NCBI RefSeq assembly: GCF_963664415.1
Contig: NZ_OY761440.1
Span: 1,364,001-1,428,000, forward strand
From: an uncultured Desulfobacter sp.
GTDB lineage: Bacteria > Desulfobacterota > Desulfobacteria > Desulfobacterales > Desulfobacteraceae
Reading direction: 5' to 3'
DNA: 64,000 bases
Shown: in pieces, positions 8,524 through 17,441 of the stretch
Position numbering within the stretch: the stretch's first letter is position 1
Layout of the letters: each line of letters opens with the position of its first letter
Program-made: the position numbers and the translations under genes
Notes under the pieces: model-generated
The model's database searches: none
Seen by the model: only the letters and a program-made list of their open reading frames with translations
Told to the model about the DNA's origin: nothing

Positions 8524-10215
8524 CTAATTTTCATTCATTTCGTTTTTTTCTTTCATGTCCGTCATAAACCGGCTCAACGCCTGGACATAGGATTTGGCTG
8601 AGGCTGCGATGGTATCATCATCTTCGGCCCGACCCAACCAGACAGGCGCAGCCAGATTATAGCTAAGCTCATGGCCGTTGCCGGTGAGCACGACCAACGC
8701 CTCCGCTGTTGAAGAGTGGGTCCGTCCGCGGTTGCTGGGCTCGTAAACCACTAGTTTGGGTTTTCTTTCACCAAGTCCCAGGACATCGTCAATGGCACTG
8801 AATACCGCATTGATGGGACCGTTTTTGCCCATGAAGGCCTCGCCGATCTTTTTTTCACCGTTAACCACCAGTACCACCTGGGCCTGACGGACCGTGGAGT
8901 TGGCAAATTTGTTGAACGCGTAATCCACAAACTCAATATGATCTTTGCCTGTGTACCTGAAATCGTCCCCGATCATACGCAGTTCCTTATCCCCATATGT
9001 AATGTCCCGGGACTTGATCACGGGCATGACATGTTCCCGGACAAAGCTTTTTTCAAATTCAAATCCCAGTTCATCAAGTCTGGCAGTAACGCCGCTTACC
9101 CCGGTCAGCTTGGTGATCTGGTGGGTGTTACCGGTCCAGCCGATATCTTCAGGTGAACAGGGCAGATAAATATTTTCCCCGATTGCCTTACCCTTTTTGT
9201 CGCCGTCGGAATGAACCCCTGATCCGTGACGCAGGGCATTGGGTCCAACCCCCGGCGCATTGTAGGGAATGGGAATGCAGCTTTCCCTTTCAATGAACCT
9301 TGCCACGCTATTGGTTCGTTCAAGCTTAAAGGAGGTGAAAAATTTCCGGTTGTATGCCGGTTTCAGTGACAGATTCATGATCACCTGCTCCAGCGGTGTA
9401 TTGCCTGCCCTTTCCCCCAGTGAATACCAGGTGCCTTCCACCTGCCGGATACCCTCTTTGACGGCTGCAAGGGTATCTGCAACACTGACGCCGAAATCAT
9501 TGTGGGCATGAAAACTTAAGATGATGTCATCGGTCCCTTCCACAAGCATCTTAAAATACCGGATGGCTTCCTGGATTTCAATTTCAATTCCCTTGGCCAC
9601 GGTATGGGGGATGTTTATCACGTCTGCGCCGGCCTTAATCGCATGGCCATAGATTTTAGATATATACTCCTGCAAAAAAGTATATTCCGGATTCAGGGAC
9701 TGGGACAAGGCCAGAATGGTGTTCTGAGCTGAAAATTCCACCCGGCCTTTGCCGCCCATCAACTCCTTTGCATAGGCGACGGCCCGGGAGGCTTTTTCGA
9801 TCTGTTCATTGGGATCGGCCTTATATGCCCGGATGGAGGCCTCGTCAATGTTAAGGGTGAATACGTGGATGGTGGGGTTGGGATTGTTTTCCAGGGCCTG
9901 CCATGTCCGCTTGATATTTTCAAGATCCATGGTGGTCAGTCCGCAAATATGAGGCCCTTCCACGGTATCGGCAATCTGTTTTACCGTATCAAACTCCAGG
10001 GGGGTGGAACTGGGAAAGCCCACCTCTATGGTGCTGACCCCCGTGTCAGCCAGAAACCGGGCAATTTTAAATTTTGAATCCCCTTTAAAGGTGACCCCGC
10101 CCTGCTCCCCATCCCGCAGGGTAGTATCAAAAATTTCCACTTCCTGTCTGGCCTCGTCCGGAATCTGGGTCTGTTCCAGTACCCACGTACCACTTTCATT
10201 TTGTTTGATCGCCAT
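8524..10215 (-). CDS. leuA: 2-isopropylmalate synthase-type enzyme (DRE-TIM)
   Basis: 563 residues. The catalytic TIM barrel opens with FDTTLRDGEQ (substrate/metal motif), and HAHNDFG carries the metal-binding histidines. SLGERAGNTPLEQV follows, and resembles LeuA's GERAGNAALEEV more than CimA. The C-terminal ~150 residues look like the LeuA dimer/regulatory domain that binds the feedback inhibitor. The reaction would be acetyl-CoA plus 2-oxoisovalerate to 2-isopropylmalate, the first step of leucine synthesis. Citramalate synthase (acetyl-CoA plus pyruvate, toward isoleucine) is the main alternative. Control by attenuation is strongly indicated by the leader peptide at 10324-10407 and the terminator at 10251-10300, which support a branched-chain pathway role. 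Confidence 0.85.
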   Translation of the reverse strand: MAIKQNESGTWVLEQTQIPDEARQEVEIFDTTLRDGEQGGVTFKGDSKFKIARFLADTGVSTIEVGFPSSTPLEFDTVKQIADTVEGPHICGLTTMDLENIKRTWQALENNPNPTIHVFTLNIDEASIRAYKADPNEQIEKASRAVAYAKELMGGKGRVEFSAQNTILALSQSLNPEYTFLQEYISKIYGHAIKAGADVINIPHTVAKGIEIEIQEAIRYFKMLVEGTDDIILSFHAHNDFGVSVADTLAAVKEGIRQVEGTWYSLGERAGNTPLEQVIMNLSLKPAYNRKFFTSFKLERTNSVARFIERESCIPIPYNAPGVGPNALRHGSGVHSDGDKKGKAIGENIYLPCSPEDIGWTGNTHQITKLTGVSGVTARLDELGFEFEKSFVREHVMPVIKSRDITYGDKELRMIGDDFRYTGKDHIEFVDYAFNKFANSTVRQAQVVLVVNGEKKIGEAFMGKNGPINAVFSAIDDVLGLGERKPKLVVYEPSNRGRTHSSTAEALVVLTGNGHELSYNLAAPVWLGRAEDDDTIAASAKSYVQALSRFMTDMKEKNEMNEN

Positions 10216-10250
10216 GTTCTTTCCTTTATTATAGTTTTTATATTTGGATA

Positions 10251-10300
10251 AAAATAAAAAAGCCGTTATCTGCCCGGCAGGGGCTGATAACGGCTTTTAA
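10251..10300 (-). terminator. Attenuator terminator of the leuA-type gene
   Basis: On the minus strand AGCCGTTATC (complement of 10286-10295) pairs perfectly with GATAACGGCT (10261-10270) around a GC-rich loop. It is followed by TTTTTATTTT (complement of 10251-10260): a textbook intrinsic terminator. It lies between the leader peptide and the start codon at 10215. Confidence 0.88.
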
Positions 10301-10323
10301 TTTCACTTATGAATATTACGCCA

Positions 10324-10407
10324 CTAAGAGCCCCTTCGCCCGGAGGTGTTTAGAACCACCTCCTCGATAAGAAGTAGAGCCTGTAGTAGGTTAATAAAAT
10401 TAATCAT
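10324..10407 (-). CDS. Leu/Ile/Val-rich attenuation leader peptide
   Basis: A 27-residue frame from ATG (10407) to TAG (10324). It carries eight control-type codons in a row-like cluster, LLQALLLIEEVVL, with eight leucines, three isoleucines and two valines overall. This matches the logic of leuL/ilvL peptides: ribosome stalling when branched-chain aminoacyl-tRNA is scarce prevents terminator formation. The ribosome site is weak (AAAGTG). The peptide overlaps a perfect hairpin (10342-10363) and precedes the terminator by ~25 bp. The arrangement is seen in the sequence; function is inferred from the classic enterobacterial systems. Confidence 0.85.
   Translation of the reverse strand: MINFINLLQALLLIEEVVLNTSGRRGS
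10342..10363 (-). promoter_or_regulatory. Pause/antitermination hairpin within leader
   Basis: GGAGGTG (10342-10348) and CACCTCC (10357-10363) form a perfect 7-bp stem covering the Val-Leu part of the leader peptide. A ribosome stalled on the upstream Leu/Ile codons would leave it free, and one that finishes the peptide would melt it. It is the likely 1:2 stem of the attenuator. The competing antiterminator pairing was not worked out. Confidence 0.6.
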
Positions 10408-10633
10408 CAATTATTCACTTTAATTAAAATAAATTTATTATATATAAATTAACGCAAGTCAAGAAAAAAATGAGGCTTTCTCAAATATATGATAAATTAA
10501 CGAACTGATTTATTTCGTATTTTCTCCCGGCAACCGGCTCAGTGAGGCCATTGAACTTTATCCGAGACATCTCCCACAATTTGCAAAATACCGGTTAAAC
10601 CCATAGACCATAAAAATTTGATGCCAATAAGTA

Positions 10634-10820
10634 TTAAGACGCCTCCCAATAGGCGTTTAACGCTTTGGGGTTAAATCCCTGAACCACCATCAGGGGGGAG
10701 ATGATACCGCCTCCGCCGACACCAAGAAGCCCGGATACAATGCCGGCCAATACACCAACACAAAGGGGGCCTGCAACAGGACGATCTTCCCGGTACTGGC
10801 CTGCATATTTTGAGCCTTTA
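10634..10820 (-). pseudogene. TauE/SafE-family transporter fragment
   Basis: About 60 codons of a TauE/SafE-like permease remain: VLAGIVSGLLGVGGGGIISP followed by LMVVQGFNPKAL, ending at TAA (10634-10636). The glycine-rich segment is the family's signature, but only one transmembrane hairpin is left of an expected ~260 residues. The fragment directly abuts the truncated thioredoxin-like gene, as if a deletion joined two neighbouring genes. Confidence 0.6.
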
Positions 10821-10827
10821 AAAAATA

Positions 10828-11010
10828 TCAGCTAACCTCGCCGTCCACAATAACCGAAGGGGTGCCAAAGACGCCGTAGGATGCAATCTGAAGCATGTCG
10901 CTGACTTTCTCAACACTGGCATCCACGCCGGTTTCTTTAATTACTTCCTGCACCAGCTTTTCGATTTTGCTGCATTTGGCACATCCTGGTCCCAATACTT
11001 TAATTTCCAT
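10828..11010 (-). pseudogene. Truncated thioredoxin-like (redox-active disulfide) protein
   Basis: 60 residues starting MEIKVLGPGCAKCSKIEKLV: a thioredoxin_3/redox-active-disulfide-2 protein with the CAKC active site. The cis-Pro strand GTPSVIVDG is present. Family members are usually ~77 residues; this copy stops right after VDGEV, losing the last helix, where the TauE fragment begins. The CXXC and most of the fold remain, so residual function is possible. It sits downstream of the permease remnant in what was probably an ArsR-controlled operon. The start has a good AAGGAG site. Confidence 0.7.
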
Positions 11011-11043
11011 TTTTCAAACTCCTTTTGCCCAAGCTAAAGGGCT

Positions 11044-11775
11044 TTATAAAATCGTATTAAACAGATATCCTACGATCAGAATACCGCAGGCGACAACGCC
11101 GACGAATACGCCGATCAGTCTTGGTTTTAACACTTTTCTCAATATCACCATCTCCGGCAGGGACAATGCGATAACGCTCATCATGAATGCCAGGACAGAG
11201 CCCAAAGCAGCCCCTTTGCCCAGCAGGGCCTCAACAACTGGGATCACTCCGGCGGCATTGGAATACATGGGCACACCGATCAAAACTGACGCCGGCACAG
11301 ACCACCAGGAGCCTTTGCCCATGATGGACGCCATCATACCTTCCGGGACAAACCCGTGTATGCCGGCTCTTACGGCAATACCCAGTATGACATAGATCCA
11401 GACCCGGCCAATAATCTCCTTTACGGCAGATATGGCAATGAAAAGACCGGTCCCCAGGTAGATGGCGGCGACTTTCCAACCCAGGAGCCCGTATAAAAGA
11501 CCCAGGGCGATTTCATTGACCATGGGCGCTGAGATCAAAAATGAAAAGGTGACGCCCAAAGGAACGCCTGCAGTCACAAATCCGATGAAAAGCGGCACAG
11601 CGGAACAGGAGCAAAAAGGGGTGACAATCCCAAGAAGTGCTGCAAAAATATTGCCTGCAAATTCACTTTTCCCGGAAAGAAAGGCTCGGTTTTTTTCCGG
11701 ACTGTACCGGTCTGGGTTGTATTTGAACTCATATCCACCTCTTTTCTCTATATGGGCATATAACGATACATATGT
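11044..11775 (-). pseudogene. Permease of the ArsP/DUF318 type, N-terminally and internally deleted
   Basis: The open frame (11775 down to 11044) contains the family hallmark IVTPFCSCSAVPLFIGF and later GVPMYSNAAGVIPVVEALLG and ALSLPEMVILRKVLKP. No ATG exists in frame before 11598, where only a GTG within the CSCSAV motif could serve. The ATG at 11745 is in another frame. The usual first membrane helix is missing, and about 50 residues between the GLFIAIS and AVKEIIGRVW segments also appear lost compared with my recollection of full-length members. Relatives export organoarsenicals or sit in metalloid-resistance operons. Most likely a decaying gene. Confidence 0.65.
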
Positions 11776-11791
11776 TTAAATTTTTTTAATT

Positions 11792-12139
11792 TTACTCTTT
11801 GCCGACAATATCGTGCCGGTCAATTCCCGGAAGAATCTGATTCAATTCTTTAATTTCACGCTCATTCTCCAGCCAGTGCTTCAGGTTTCCAATCATGTTG
11901 GCGGCAAATGGTGAACTGCTGCCGTCAGCCAAAGAATAGTTTACCCACAATCCATCTTTAAACCCTATGACCAGGTCTGCGTCCTCCAAAAGCTTCAAAT
12001 GTTTGCTTGCCGTGGACTGGGCGATACCCAGAGCCTCCTTTATTTCACAGACACACATCGGACGGTGTTGAAGCATTTTCATCATTTTCACCCGGTTGGG
12101 ATCAGATAATGCTTTCATAACTTTGATGAATGTTTTCAT
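11792..12139 (-). CDS. ArsR-family winged-helix repressor
   Basis: 115 residues, almost all winged helix: ALSDPNRVKMMKMLQ, then the recognition helix region GIAQSTASKHLKLLEDADLV and the wing KDGLWVNYSL. The MCVCEI motif near residue 28 resembles the ELCVCDL metalloid-binding site of E. coli ArsR, so arsenite/antimonite sensing is plausible. It is the first gene of a minus-strand cluster whose other members (permease, thioredoxin-like, TauE fragment) are damaged. The repressor itself looks intact. A strong ribosome site (GGAGAAGATC) precedes the ATG. Confidence 0.9.
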   Translation of the reverse strand: MKTFIKVMKALSDPNRVKMMKMLQHRPMCVCEIKEALGIAQSTASKHLKLLEDADLVIGFKDGLWVNYSLADGSSSPFAANMIGNLKHWLENEREIKELNQILPGIDRHDIVGKE

Positions 12140-12503
12140 AATGATCTTCTCCTACATCCCAAATCATTCTCGTATAAATCGCTAAAAAGGAATATATGAA
12201 TATATACAACGACTGTCAAGAAAAGAATTAAAGACTCCAAAAAAATTACTGAATTTCCAATTCTTTGAAAAGGATTTTAATTAAACCCACGCTAATTTAT
12301 AATAAAAGGATCGTCCGTCTTTTACAAAAACTGTCCGGTCGAAGCCTTCCTACAGGTATCTGCAGGCCGGAGCAGGCTCCTGCCTGACAGGCGTCACAAG
12401 TCATTGAAAACTTCCGGCATTTAAGATATAAGACCTTCATTTGTTAGATGCTTGTTAGGATTTAGTTAGCCAAGTATACACCTGATTTAAAAGGCGTAAC
12501 AAA
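12140..12503. other. Divergent intergenic region
   Basis: 364 bp between the divergent ArsR and Na/Pi genes; it must hold both promoters. CTATAAATC-like AT-rich stretches lie just upstream of the repressor. A GC-rich inverted segment around 12350-12400 (CTGCAGGCCGGAGCAGGCTC) could be a hairpin. No small gene was supported. Confidence 0.35.
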
Positions 12504-14177
12504 GTGGATATCTTAGAAATTCTGATCGAAACCCTGGGAGGATTAGGTCTTTTTATCCTGGGAATGAAGACCATGACAGAGGGCCTTCAGGCCACAGCCG
12601 GCCAGAAGATCCGGCGGATTCTCGAAGCCATCTCCTCAAATCGTATCATGGGATGTTTAACCGGGGCCGGGGTAACGGCTATGGTTCAGTCATCGTCGGC
12701 TACCACGGTGATGCTTATCGGGTTTGTAAGTGCCGGTATCATGTCCATCGAACAGGCTATCGGGGTGGTTATCGGTGCGAATGTCGGTACGACCATTACG
12801 GGGCAGATGATCGCCTTTAAGCTCACAAAGGCGGCCCTTCCGGCCGTGGCCCTCGGGGTGGGACTGAAATATTTTTCCAAAAAACGGACCTACCGCTATA
12901 TCGGAGACATCATCCTTGGCTTCGGTATCCTGTTTTACGGCATGGCCGTAATGAAACAAGGGCTGACCCCCATCAAGTCAGATCCCCAGTTCATCTCTTT
13001 TTTTACCACCTTTTCCACGGAAACCCTGGGCGGCATTCTGCTCTGTGTCTCAATGGGAACCATCTTAACTGTTATGGTGCAGTCTTCCTCGGCTACGGTG
13101 GGCCTGACCATGGCCCTGGCAACTTCGGGACTGCTGACCTTCCCCACGGCAATGGCACTGGTGCTGGGAGAAAATATCGGAACCACCGTCACAGCCCAAT
13201 TGGCCACCCTTGGCTCCAAAAATCCGGACGCCCACAGAACGGCCAATGCCCACACGATTTTCAATGTGGTGGGTGTGGGCATCATCCTCCTGATCTTCCC
13301 TTTTTTTATAACAGCGGTTGAAACCGTCACCCTGAAATTGGGGGCCGGTCCGGTGGACATGGTGGTCAACAGCGAATATATCAACTGCCCCCGGTACATT
13401 GCCAACGGCCATACCATCTTTAACGTCATCAATGCCCTTGTATTTTTACTATTGCTCCCCAGACTGGTTCAGCTAACCATGCTGATCTCCCCCAGGCCAC
13501 AGAAATCCCGGGAGCGGTACCAGCTCCCCAAGTTTGATACCAGCTTCATTGACTCCCCCATCGCCGCCCTGGCCCAGGTCAAGGGGGAGATTATCAACAA
13601 TGCCCAATTCGTCTTGATGTCCCTGAAAAAGACCGCCTCCTGCATAAAAAAAAGGGATGATGATATCCTCGGAGAACGAGAGGTGGTGGAGGAGTACCTG
13701 GACGAAACCCAGAAGGTCATCATCAAATATTTAACCACCATCTACCAGGGGGATGTCAATGAGCCCGAAGCCAAAGAGATATCGGAGATGATGCGGATCA
13801 CAAATAATATTGAACGGATAGGGGACTCCATGGAAAATGTCTCCAAGATCATCGAACGAATCTATAACAATGAAATCGGGTTCAGCGACCAGGCAAAGTC
13901 AAATCTGGCCAAGATTGCGGACAAGGCTGTGGCGTTTCTCCAATTGGTGGTGGATCAGATGCAGGACAAAACCGAAGATTTTTATGATAAGGCCTTAAAC
14001 ATGGAGGACAACATCGACCAGATGCGTGAAGAGATGCGTTCCCAGCATATTCAACGCCTCCGGGCCGGCGAGTGTTCCGTGGATGCCGGGGTGCTCTTCA
14101 TCGCCCTGGTGTCCAACTTTGAAAGAATGGGAGATTATTGTTACAACATTGCCACCGGGGTGAACCGGATCATCTAA
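12504..14177 (+). CDS. Na+/phosphate cotransporter with C-terminal PhoU domain
   Basis: 557 residues with a GTG start. Two inverted transporter repeats each carry the QSSSAT signature (AMVQSSSATTVM near residue 62 and VMVQSSSATVGLT near 193), plus GANVGTT and GENIGTT. About eight hydrophobic segments occupy residues 1-330. From ~350 onward the protein is helical and PhoU-like (NIERIGDSMENVSKI, NFERMGDYCYNIATG). The family imports phosphate with sodium, or exports it, and the PhoU part senses or regulates. There is no Pho-box evidence. The gene ends 130 bp before an IS1595 insertion, which does not disrupt it. Confidence 0.92.
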   Translation: MDILEILIETLGGLGLFILGMKTMTEGLQATAGQKIRRILEAISSNRIMGCLTGAGVTAMVQSSSATTVMLIGFVSAGIMSIEQAIGVVIGANVGTTITGQMIAFKLTKAALPAVALGVGLKYFSKKRTYRYIGDIILGFGILFYGMAVMKQGLTPIKSDPQFISFFTTFSTETLGGILLCVSMGTILTVMVQSSSATVGLTMALATSGLLTFPTAMALVLGENIGTTVTAQLATLGSKNPDAHRTANAHTIFNVVGVGIILLIFPFFITAVETVTLKLGAGPVDMVVNSEYINCPRYIANGHTIFNVINALVFLLLLPRLVQLTMLISPRPQKSRERYQLPKFDTSFIDSPIAALAQVKGEIINNAQFVLMSLKKTASCIKKRDDDILGEREVVEEYLDETQKVIIKYLTTIYQGDVNEPEAKEISEMMRITNNIERIGDSMENVSKIIERIYNNEIGFSDQAKSNLAKIADKAVAFLQLVVDQMQDKTEDFYDKALNMEDNIDQMREEMRSQHIQRLRAGECSVDAGVLFIALVSNFERMGDYCYNIATGVNRII

Positions 14178-14301
14178 GCCTGATCCGGACAACTTTGTTT
14201 CTTCCTGACAAACGCATCATACTTCCAAATGGGCCAAAAGCTGTTTCAGCAGAGGAGGATGCTCCCCCGCCCCAGCACAGGCCTTGATCAATTTCATACT
14301 A

Positions 14302-15349
14302 AAATTTTTGGCTCATGTTGCGTATCAGGGGCTTGAAATGTTAGATGGTGAACTTTTTGACCCAATTCACCATAGGGGCCCAACGGATGCAAGTAAACAT
14401 AAAGACTCTGATTGATGATACGCAATGTTACAACACTGTTCGGGAGTTGCGCTGGCCGGAAGGACGTCAATGTCCGTATTGTGATTCCAAACGAATAATC
14501 AAAAGGGGTTTTGATGAAAAAGAACCTGCCAGACAACGTTATGAATGTAAAAATTGCGGCAAACGGTTTGATGACCTTACAGGCACCATCTTCGCTGGAC
14601 ATCACCAACCCCTCAAGGTATGGATATTGTGTCTGTATTTCATGGGGTTGAACTTGTCCAACAAGCAAATTGCCAAAGAACTGGACCTGGACCGCACTGA
14701 TGTTCAAAGGATGACCACCCAACTTCGTGAAGGCGTGATAAAAAAAAGCCTCAAGTAACCCTTGGAGACGAAGTTGAATGTGATGAGGTCTACATTGTAG
14801 CAGGGCATAAAGGCAATCCCGAAGCAGTAGCCCGAAAAGGCAGGGAAGGCCGTCGAAATCGTTTACGAGGTGCTCGTGGGCGGGGTACATTGGAAAAAGA
14901 GAAACCACCTGTATTCGGTATGATTCAGCGATGCGGTCTGGTAGTGATTCAAATGCTTGCTAATGTTCGCAGGGTAACTATTGAGCCCTTGGTAAAGTCG
15001 ACCGTTTTGCCGGGGACTTTGATTTACACTGATGAATATGCGATCTACAATCGATTAACCGAGTGGGGGTACAAGCATAAGAGCGTGAATCACGGGGCTG
15101 GAGAATACGCCAGAGACGAGGATGGCGATGGTTTCCATGAAGTCCATGTCAATACCATGGAAGGCTTCTGGTCCTTGCTACGTGGTTGGTTGCGTCCTCA
15201 TCGAGGCATCTCACAAGAGAAGCTCCCGTTCTATCTCGGTTTTTTCGAGTTCGTTCATAACGTCGGCAAACGGGGAAAGGCCCTGCTCCATTCGCTTGTC
15301 GAACTTTTGGTCAAATAAGACCTTGAAACGCAACATGAGCCAAATTTTT
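14302..15349 (+). mobile_element. IS1595-family insertion with 8-bp target duplication
   Basis: The element spans 14310-15341 (1,032 bp). Its ends are perfect 14-bp inverted repeats: GGCTCATGTTGCGT at 14310-14323 and its complement at 15328-15341. It is flanked by the direct repeat AAATTTTT (14302-14309 and 15342-15349), the 8-bp duplication typical of this family. One transposase, split by a -1 frameshift, fills it. Clean ends and a perfect duplication indicate a fairly recent insertion between the Na/Pi gene and the cytochrome operon. Confidence 0.93.
14387..15318 (+). CDS. IS1595 transposase requiring a -1 frameshift at an A8 run
   Basis: The first frame (from ATG 14387, or 14345) encodes a zinc ribbon (CPYCDSKR, CKNCGKRFDD) and a helix-turn-helix, and stops at 14758. 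The second frame, entered by a -1 shift, encodes the DDE domain: DEVECDEVYIVAGHKG, IYTDEYAIYN, HVNTMEGFWSLLRGW. The switch falls on A8 (14740-14747). Slipping there gives VIKKKPQVTLGDEVE, a seamless join of ~310 residues. The site has the form A-AAA-AAA, favourable for programmed slippage, though IS1595 members usually use one frame. A single lost base, natural or from sequencing, is the alternative. The domains are otherwise complete. Confidence 0.85.
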
Positions 15350-15386
15350 AAAAAAGAGACCAAGACCTGTGTGAAGCCTTCGGGAT

Positions 15387-17441
15387 TTATGGCGCGGTGC
15401 CGTATCCCATGGGAAGCTGTTTGAACCGGCCGCCGTGTATAATGGGATCTCCTTTATATCCCAAGGATTTAAAGTTAATATAATCGGTTTTGTTGATTAA
15501 ATGCTCAACATCCCGGCCTTTGGATTTCATATATGAAAAATCGGTGCCCTTATGGGCTATTTTTTTGAAATCCACATTGCGGTTGTCCTGGTGACACCGG
15601 TTGCAGGTTGTTTTCCCTTTTAAGCTTTCATGGCACTGGGCACAGGAAAGGGCCATATCCGCAGGCATCACCTCATGCTCAAGCCGCCAGTACATCCATG
15701 TCTTTTTCCATTTGTATGATCCTGAATAGGGCAGGCCTGCCACGGACATCCCTTGCCTAAAAGCCTTGTCCCAGTCCCGATTCTTCCAGAATGCAGTCTT
15801 ATCCTCCTTGTTTTTGGGGAACAGATGGGGGACCAAAACGGTGTCATGGTCCGCATCCACAGCCTGGATTCCCTTCATAATCTTGAACGGTGTAATTTTT
15901 GACGACGGATCTTTAATAGACCCCACCGGCGTGGTCAGATTAATCACATCTGCATTGGTGTCTACCTTGTCGCCCAAAAGCACCCGATGCATGTAGCCAG
16001 AATACCACCGGTAATCGGGCACGGCTGATTCTTCCCACTTAAAAAAGCCTTTTTTCCAGTTATAATCGGGCTTGCCGTACTTATCCATTCGGGGTTTTCT
16101 ATTTTTATCCCCGGCCTGGGACCAGTCCCAGTATGTTTTAGTGGGCTTGCACTTGGCAAATACTGGAGAGTGGCACACATTACACTCCAGGGTTTTACAG
16201 TGATTATTCAGATGATGGTCCAAAAGACCGCCGCTGTAATGGGGATTTTCTCCATGGCAATCCTGGCAGGAGACCTTGCCCTCGGCCACGGGAACCGAGG
16301 TGCTCCGGCCCGCAATCCGATGGTTCCGGGTTTTATGGCATTCGGTACAGGCAAAATCATATCCGCCCATGTGGACGTCGCAACTGCGTTCCGGGGTCAG
16401 CAGATGCCTGGACATGTCGGCATGTTTGATGGCATCACCGCCCCCGCCGTTGAAATGGCAGGCACCGCAAGTGGCACGGCTGGAATGTCCGACCTTTTGG
16501 GCCACCCTCTTCAAATCGACGTCTTTTGCGGGCATCCCCGCTGCCGTGGGCTCTTTTTTGTAGGTACCTGTGGTGTCATGGCACACCAGGCAGTCAATGT
16601 TTGACATGTCCGTAAAATCAAAGCTTGCATCTTTCCACCCATATCCTGCATGGCAACTGGTACAGCGCGGCTCGTTGCTAATGACATTGATACAATAGTT
16701 ATTCAACGCCGTAGCCGCCTTGCCGTGCAGGATCTCTTTGCTGTGGCCGGTGGTATACGGGGACGGCCCCTTCCAGAGCCAGTGGGCGGTTTTGATCATA
16801 TCCTTGCCCTGGGTTTCGTGGCATCTGAGACACTCGGCGGTTACCTGGAACGGATCTGCATTGTCCGGCAGGTTAACCAGCCTGGTGTGGTCAGGGACAT
16901 TTTTCAGATGGCAGCCGGTACAGGTCGTCGGCCCCTTGGCTTCGGCCTTATGGCATTCCATACATTGCTGATGATAGGCTGCTTTCAGGCCGATCCGTTC
17001 CGGGTGTTCACTGTTAAAAGAATCCTGGTGGCAGGCTGAACACCGGGTGGTTTCAAGTGCATCATCTTTATTCGGGCGGTAATGGTGACACCGGGTGCAG
17101 TCCTGGATCAGCGCCGCATGCCGTTTATGGGCAAACCGGACCGGACTGTAATGGTCTTCGCGTTTTTTAATAATGGGGCTGTCCAAAAGAAAATAGACAT
17201 CATGAATATCGGACAGGGACAATCCCTGGTCCAAAAGCCGCATTTTGCGTTCCGTGTGCCCTTCGTCTTTGTATTCACTAACAAACGGAACCGTCTCCTT
17301 GGCCCGATCTTTTGCCGCCTCCTGATCCGGTGCGGTCCACATGTTGGCCGCCTGGCAGGGCGATGCAGCAATGAACAATACACCAGCTATAAAAATAAAA
17401 ACTTTTATCTTTCTTATCAATTTTATCATCGGGTTTATCAT
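15387..17441 (-). CDS. Exported 13-haem cytochrome c, octahaem tetrathionate reductase (OTR)-like with N-terminal tetrahaem segment
   Basis: 684 residues with a signal peptide (1-31, ending ASPCQAA). Thirteen CXXCH motifs start at residues 115, 134, 160, 174, 204, 260, 284, 325, 365, 392, 420, 600 and 613. The first four resemble a class III cytochrome c3-like segment. Residues ~200-450 carry OTR-family features (SNEPRCTSCHAGYGWKD, CGACHFNGGGGD, DVHMGGYDFACTECH, TKTYWDWSQAG). OTR-type enzymes reduce tetrathionate, nitrite or hydroxylamine in vitro. The physiological substrate here is unknown. The start overlaps the NrfD stop by 4 bp (ATGA), and AGGAGG precedes it. It is last in a three-gene operon linking the quinone pool to periplasmic haems. 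Confidence 0.88.
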   Translation of the reverse strand: MINPMIKLIRKIKVFIFIAGVLFIAASPCQAANMWTAPDQEAAKDRAKETVPFVSEYKDEGHTERKMRLLDQGLSLSDIHDVYFLLDSPIIKKREDHYSPVRFAHKRHAALIQDCTRCHHYRPNKDDALETTRCSACHQDSFNSEHPERIGLKAAYHQQCMECHKAEAKGPTTCTGCHLKNVPDHTRLVNLPDNADPFQVTAECLRCHETQGKDMIKTAHWLWKGPSPYTTGHSKEILHGKAATALNNYCINVISNEPRCTSCHAGYGWKDASFDFTDMSNIDCLVCHDTTGTYKKEPTAAGMPAKDVDLKRVAQKVGHSSRATCGACHFNGGGGDAIKHADMSRHLLTPERSCDVHMGGYDFACTECHKTRNHRIAGRSTSVPVAEGKVSCQDCHGENPHYSGGLLDHHLNNHCKTLECNVCHSPVFAKCKPTKTYWDWSQAGDKNRKPRMDKYGKPDYNWKKGFFKWEESAVPDYRWYSGYMHRVLLGDKVDTNADVINLTTPVGSIKDPSSKITPFKIMKGIQAVDADHDTVLVPHLFPKNKEDKTAFWKNRDWDKAFRQGMSVAGLPYSGSYKWKKTWMYWRLEHEVMPADMALSCAQCHESLKGKTTCNRCHQDNRNVDFKKIAHKGTDFSYMKSKGRDVEHLINKTDYINFKSLGYKGDPIIHGGRFKQLPMGYGTAP

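Noticed and set aside
14294..14908. 204-codon minus-strand open frame
   Set aside because: It runs antisense through the IS1595 transposase and its terminal repeat and has no protein-family features.
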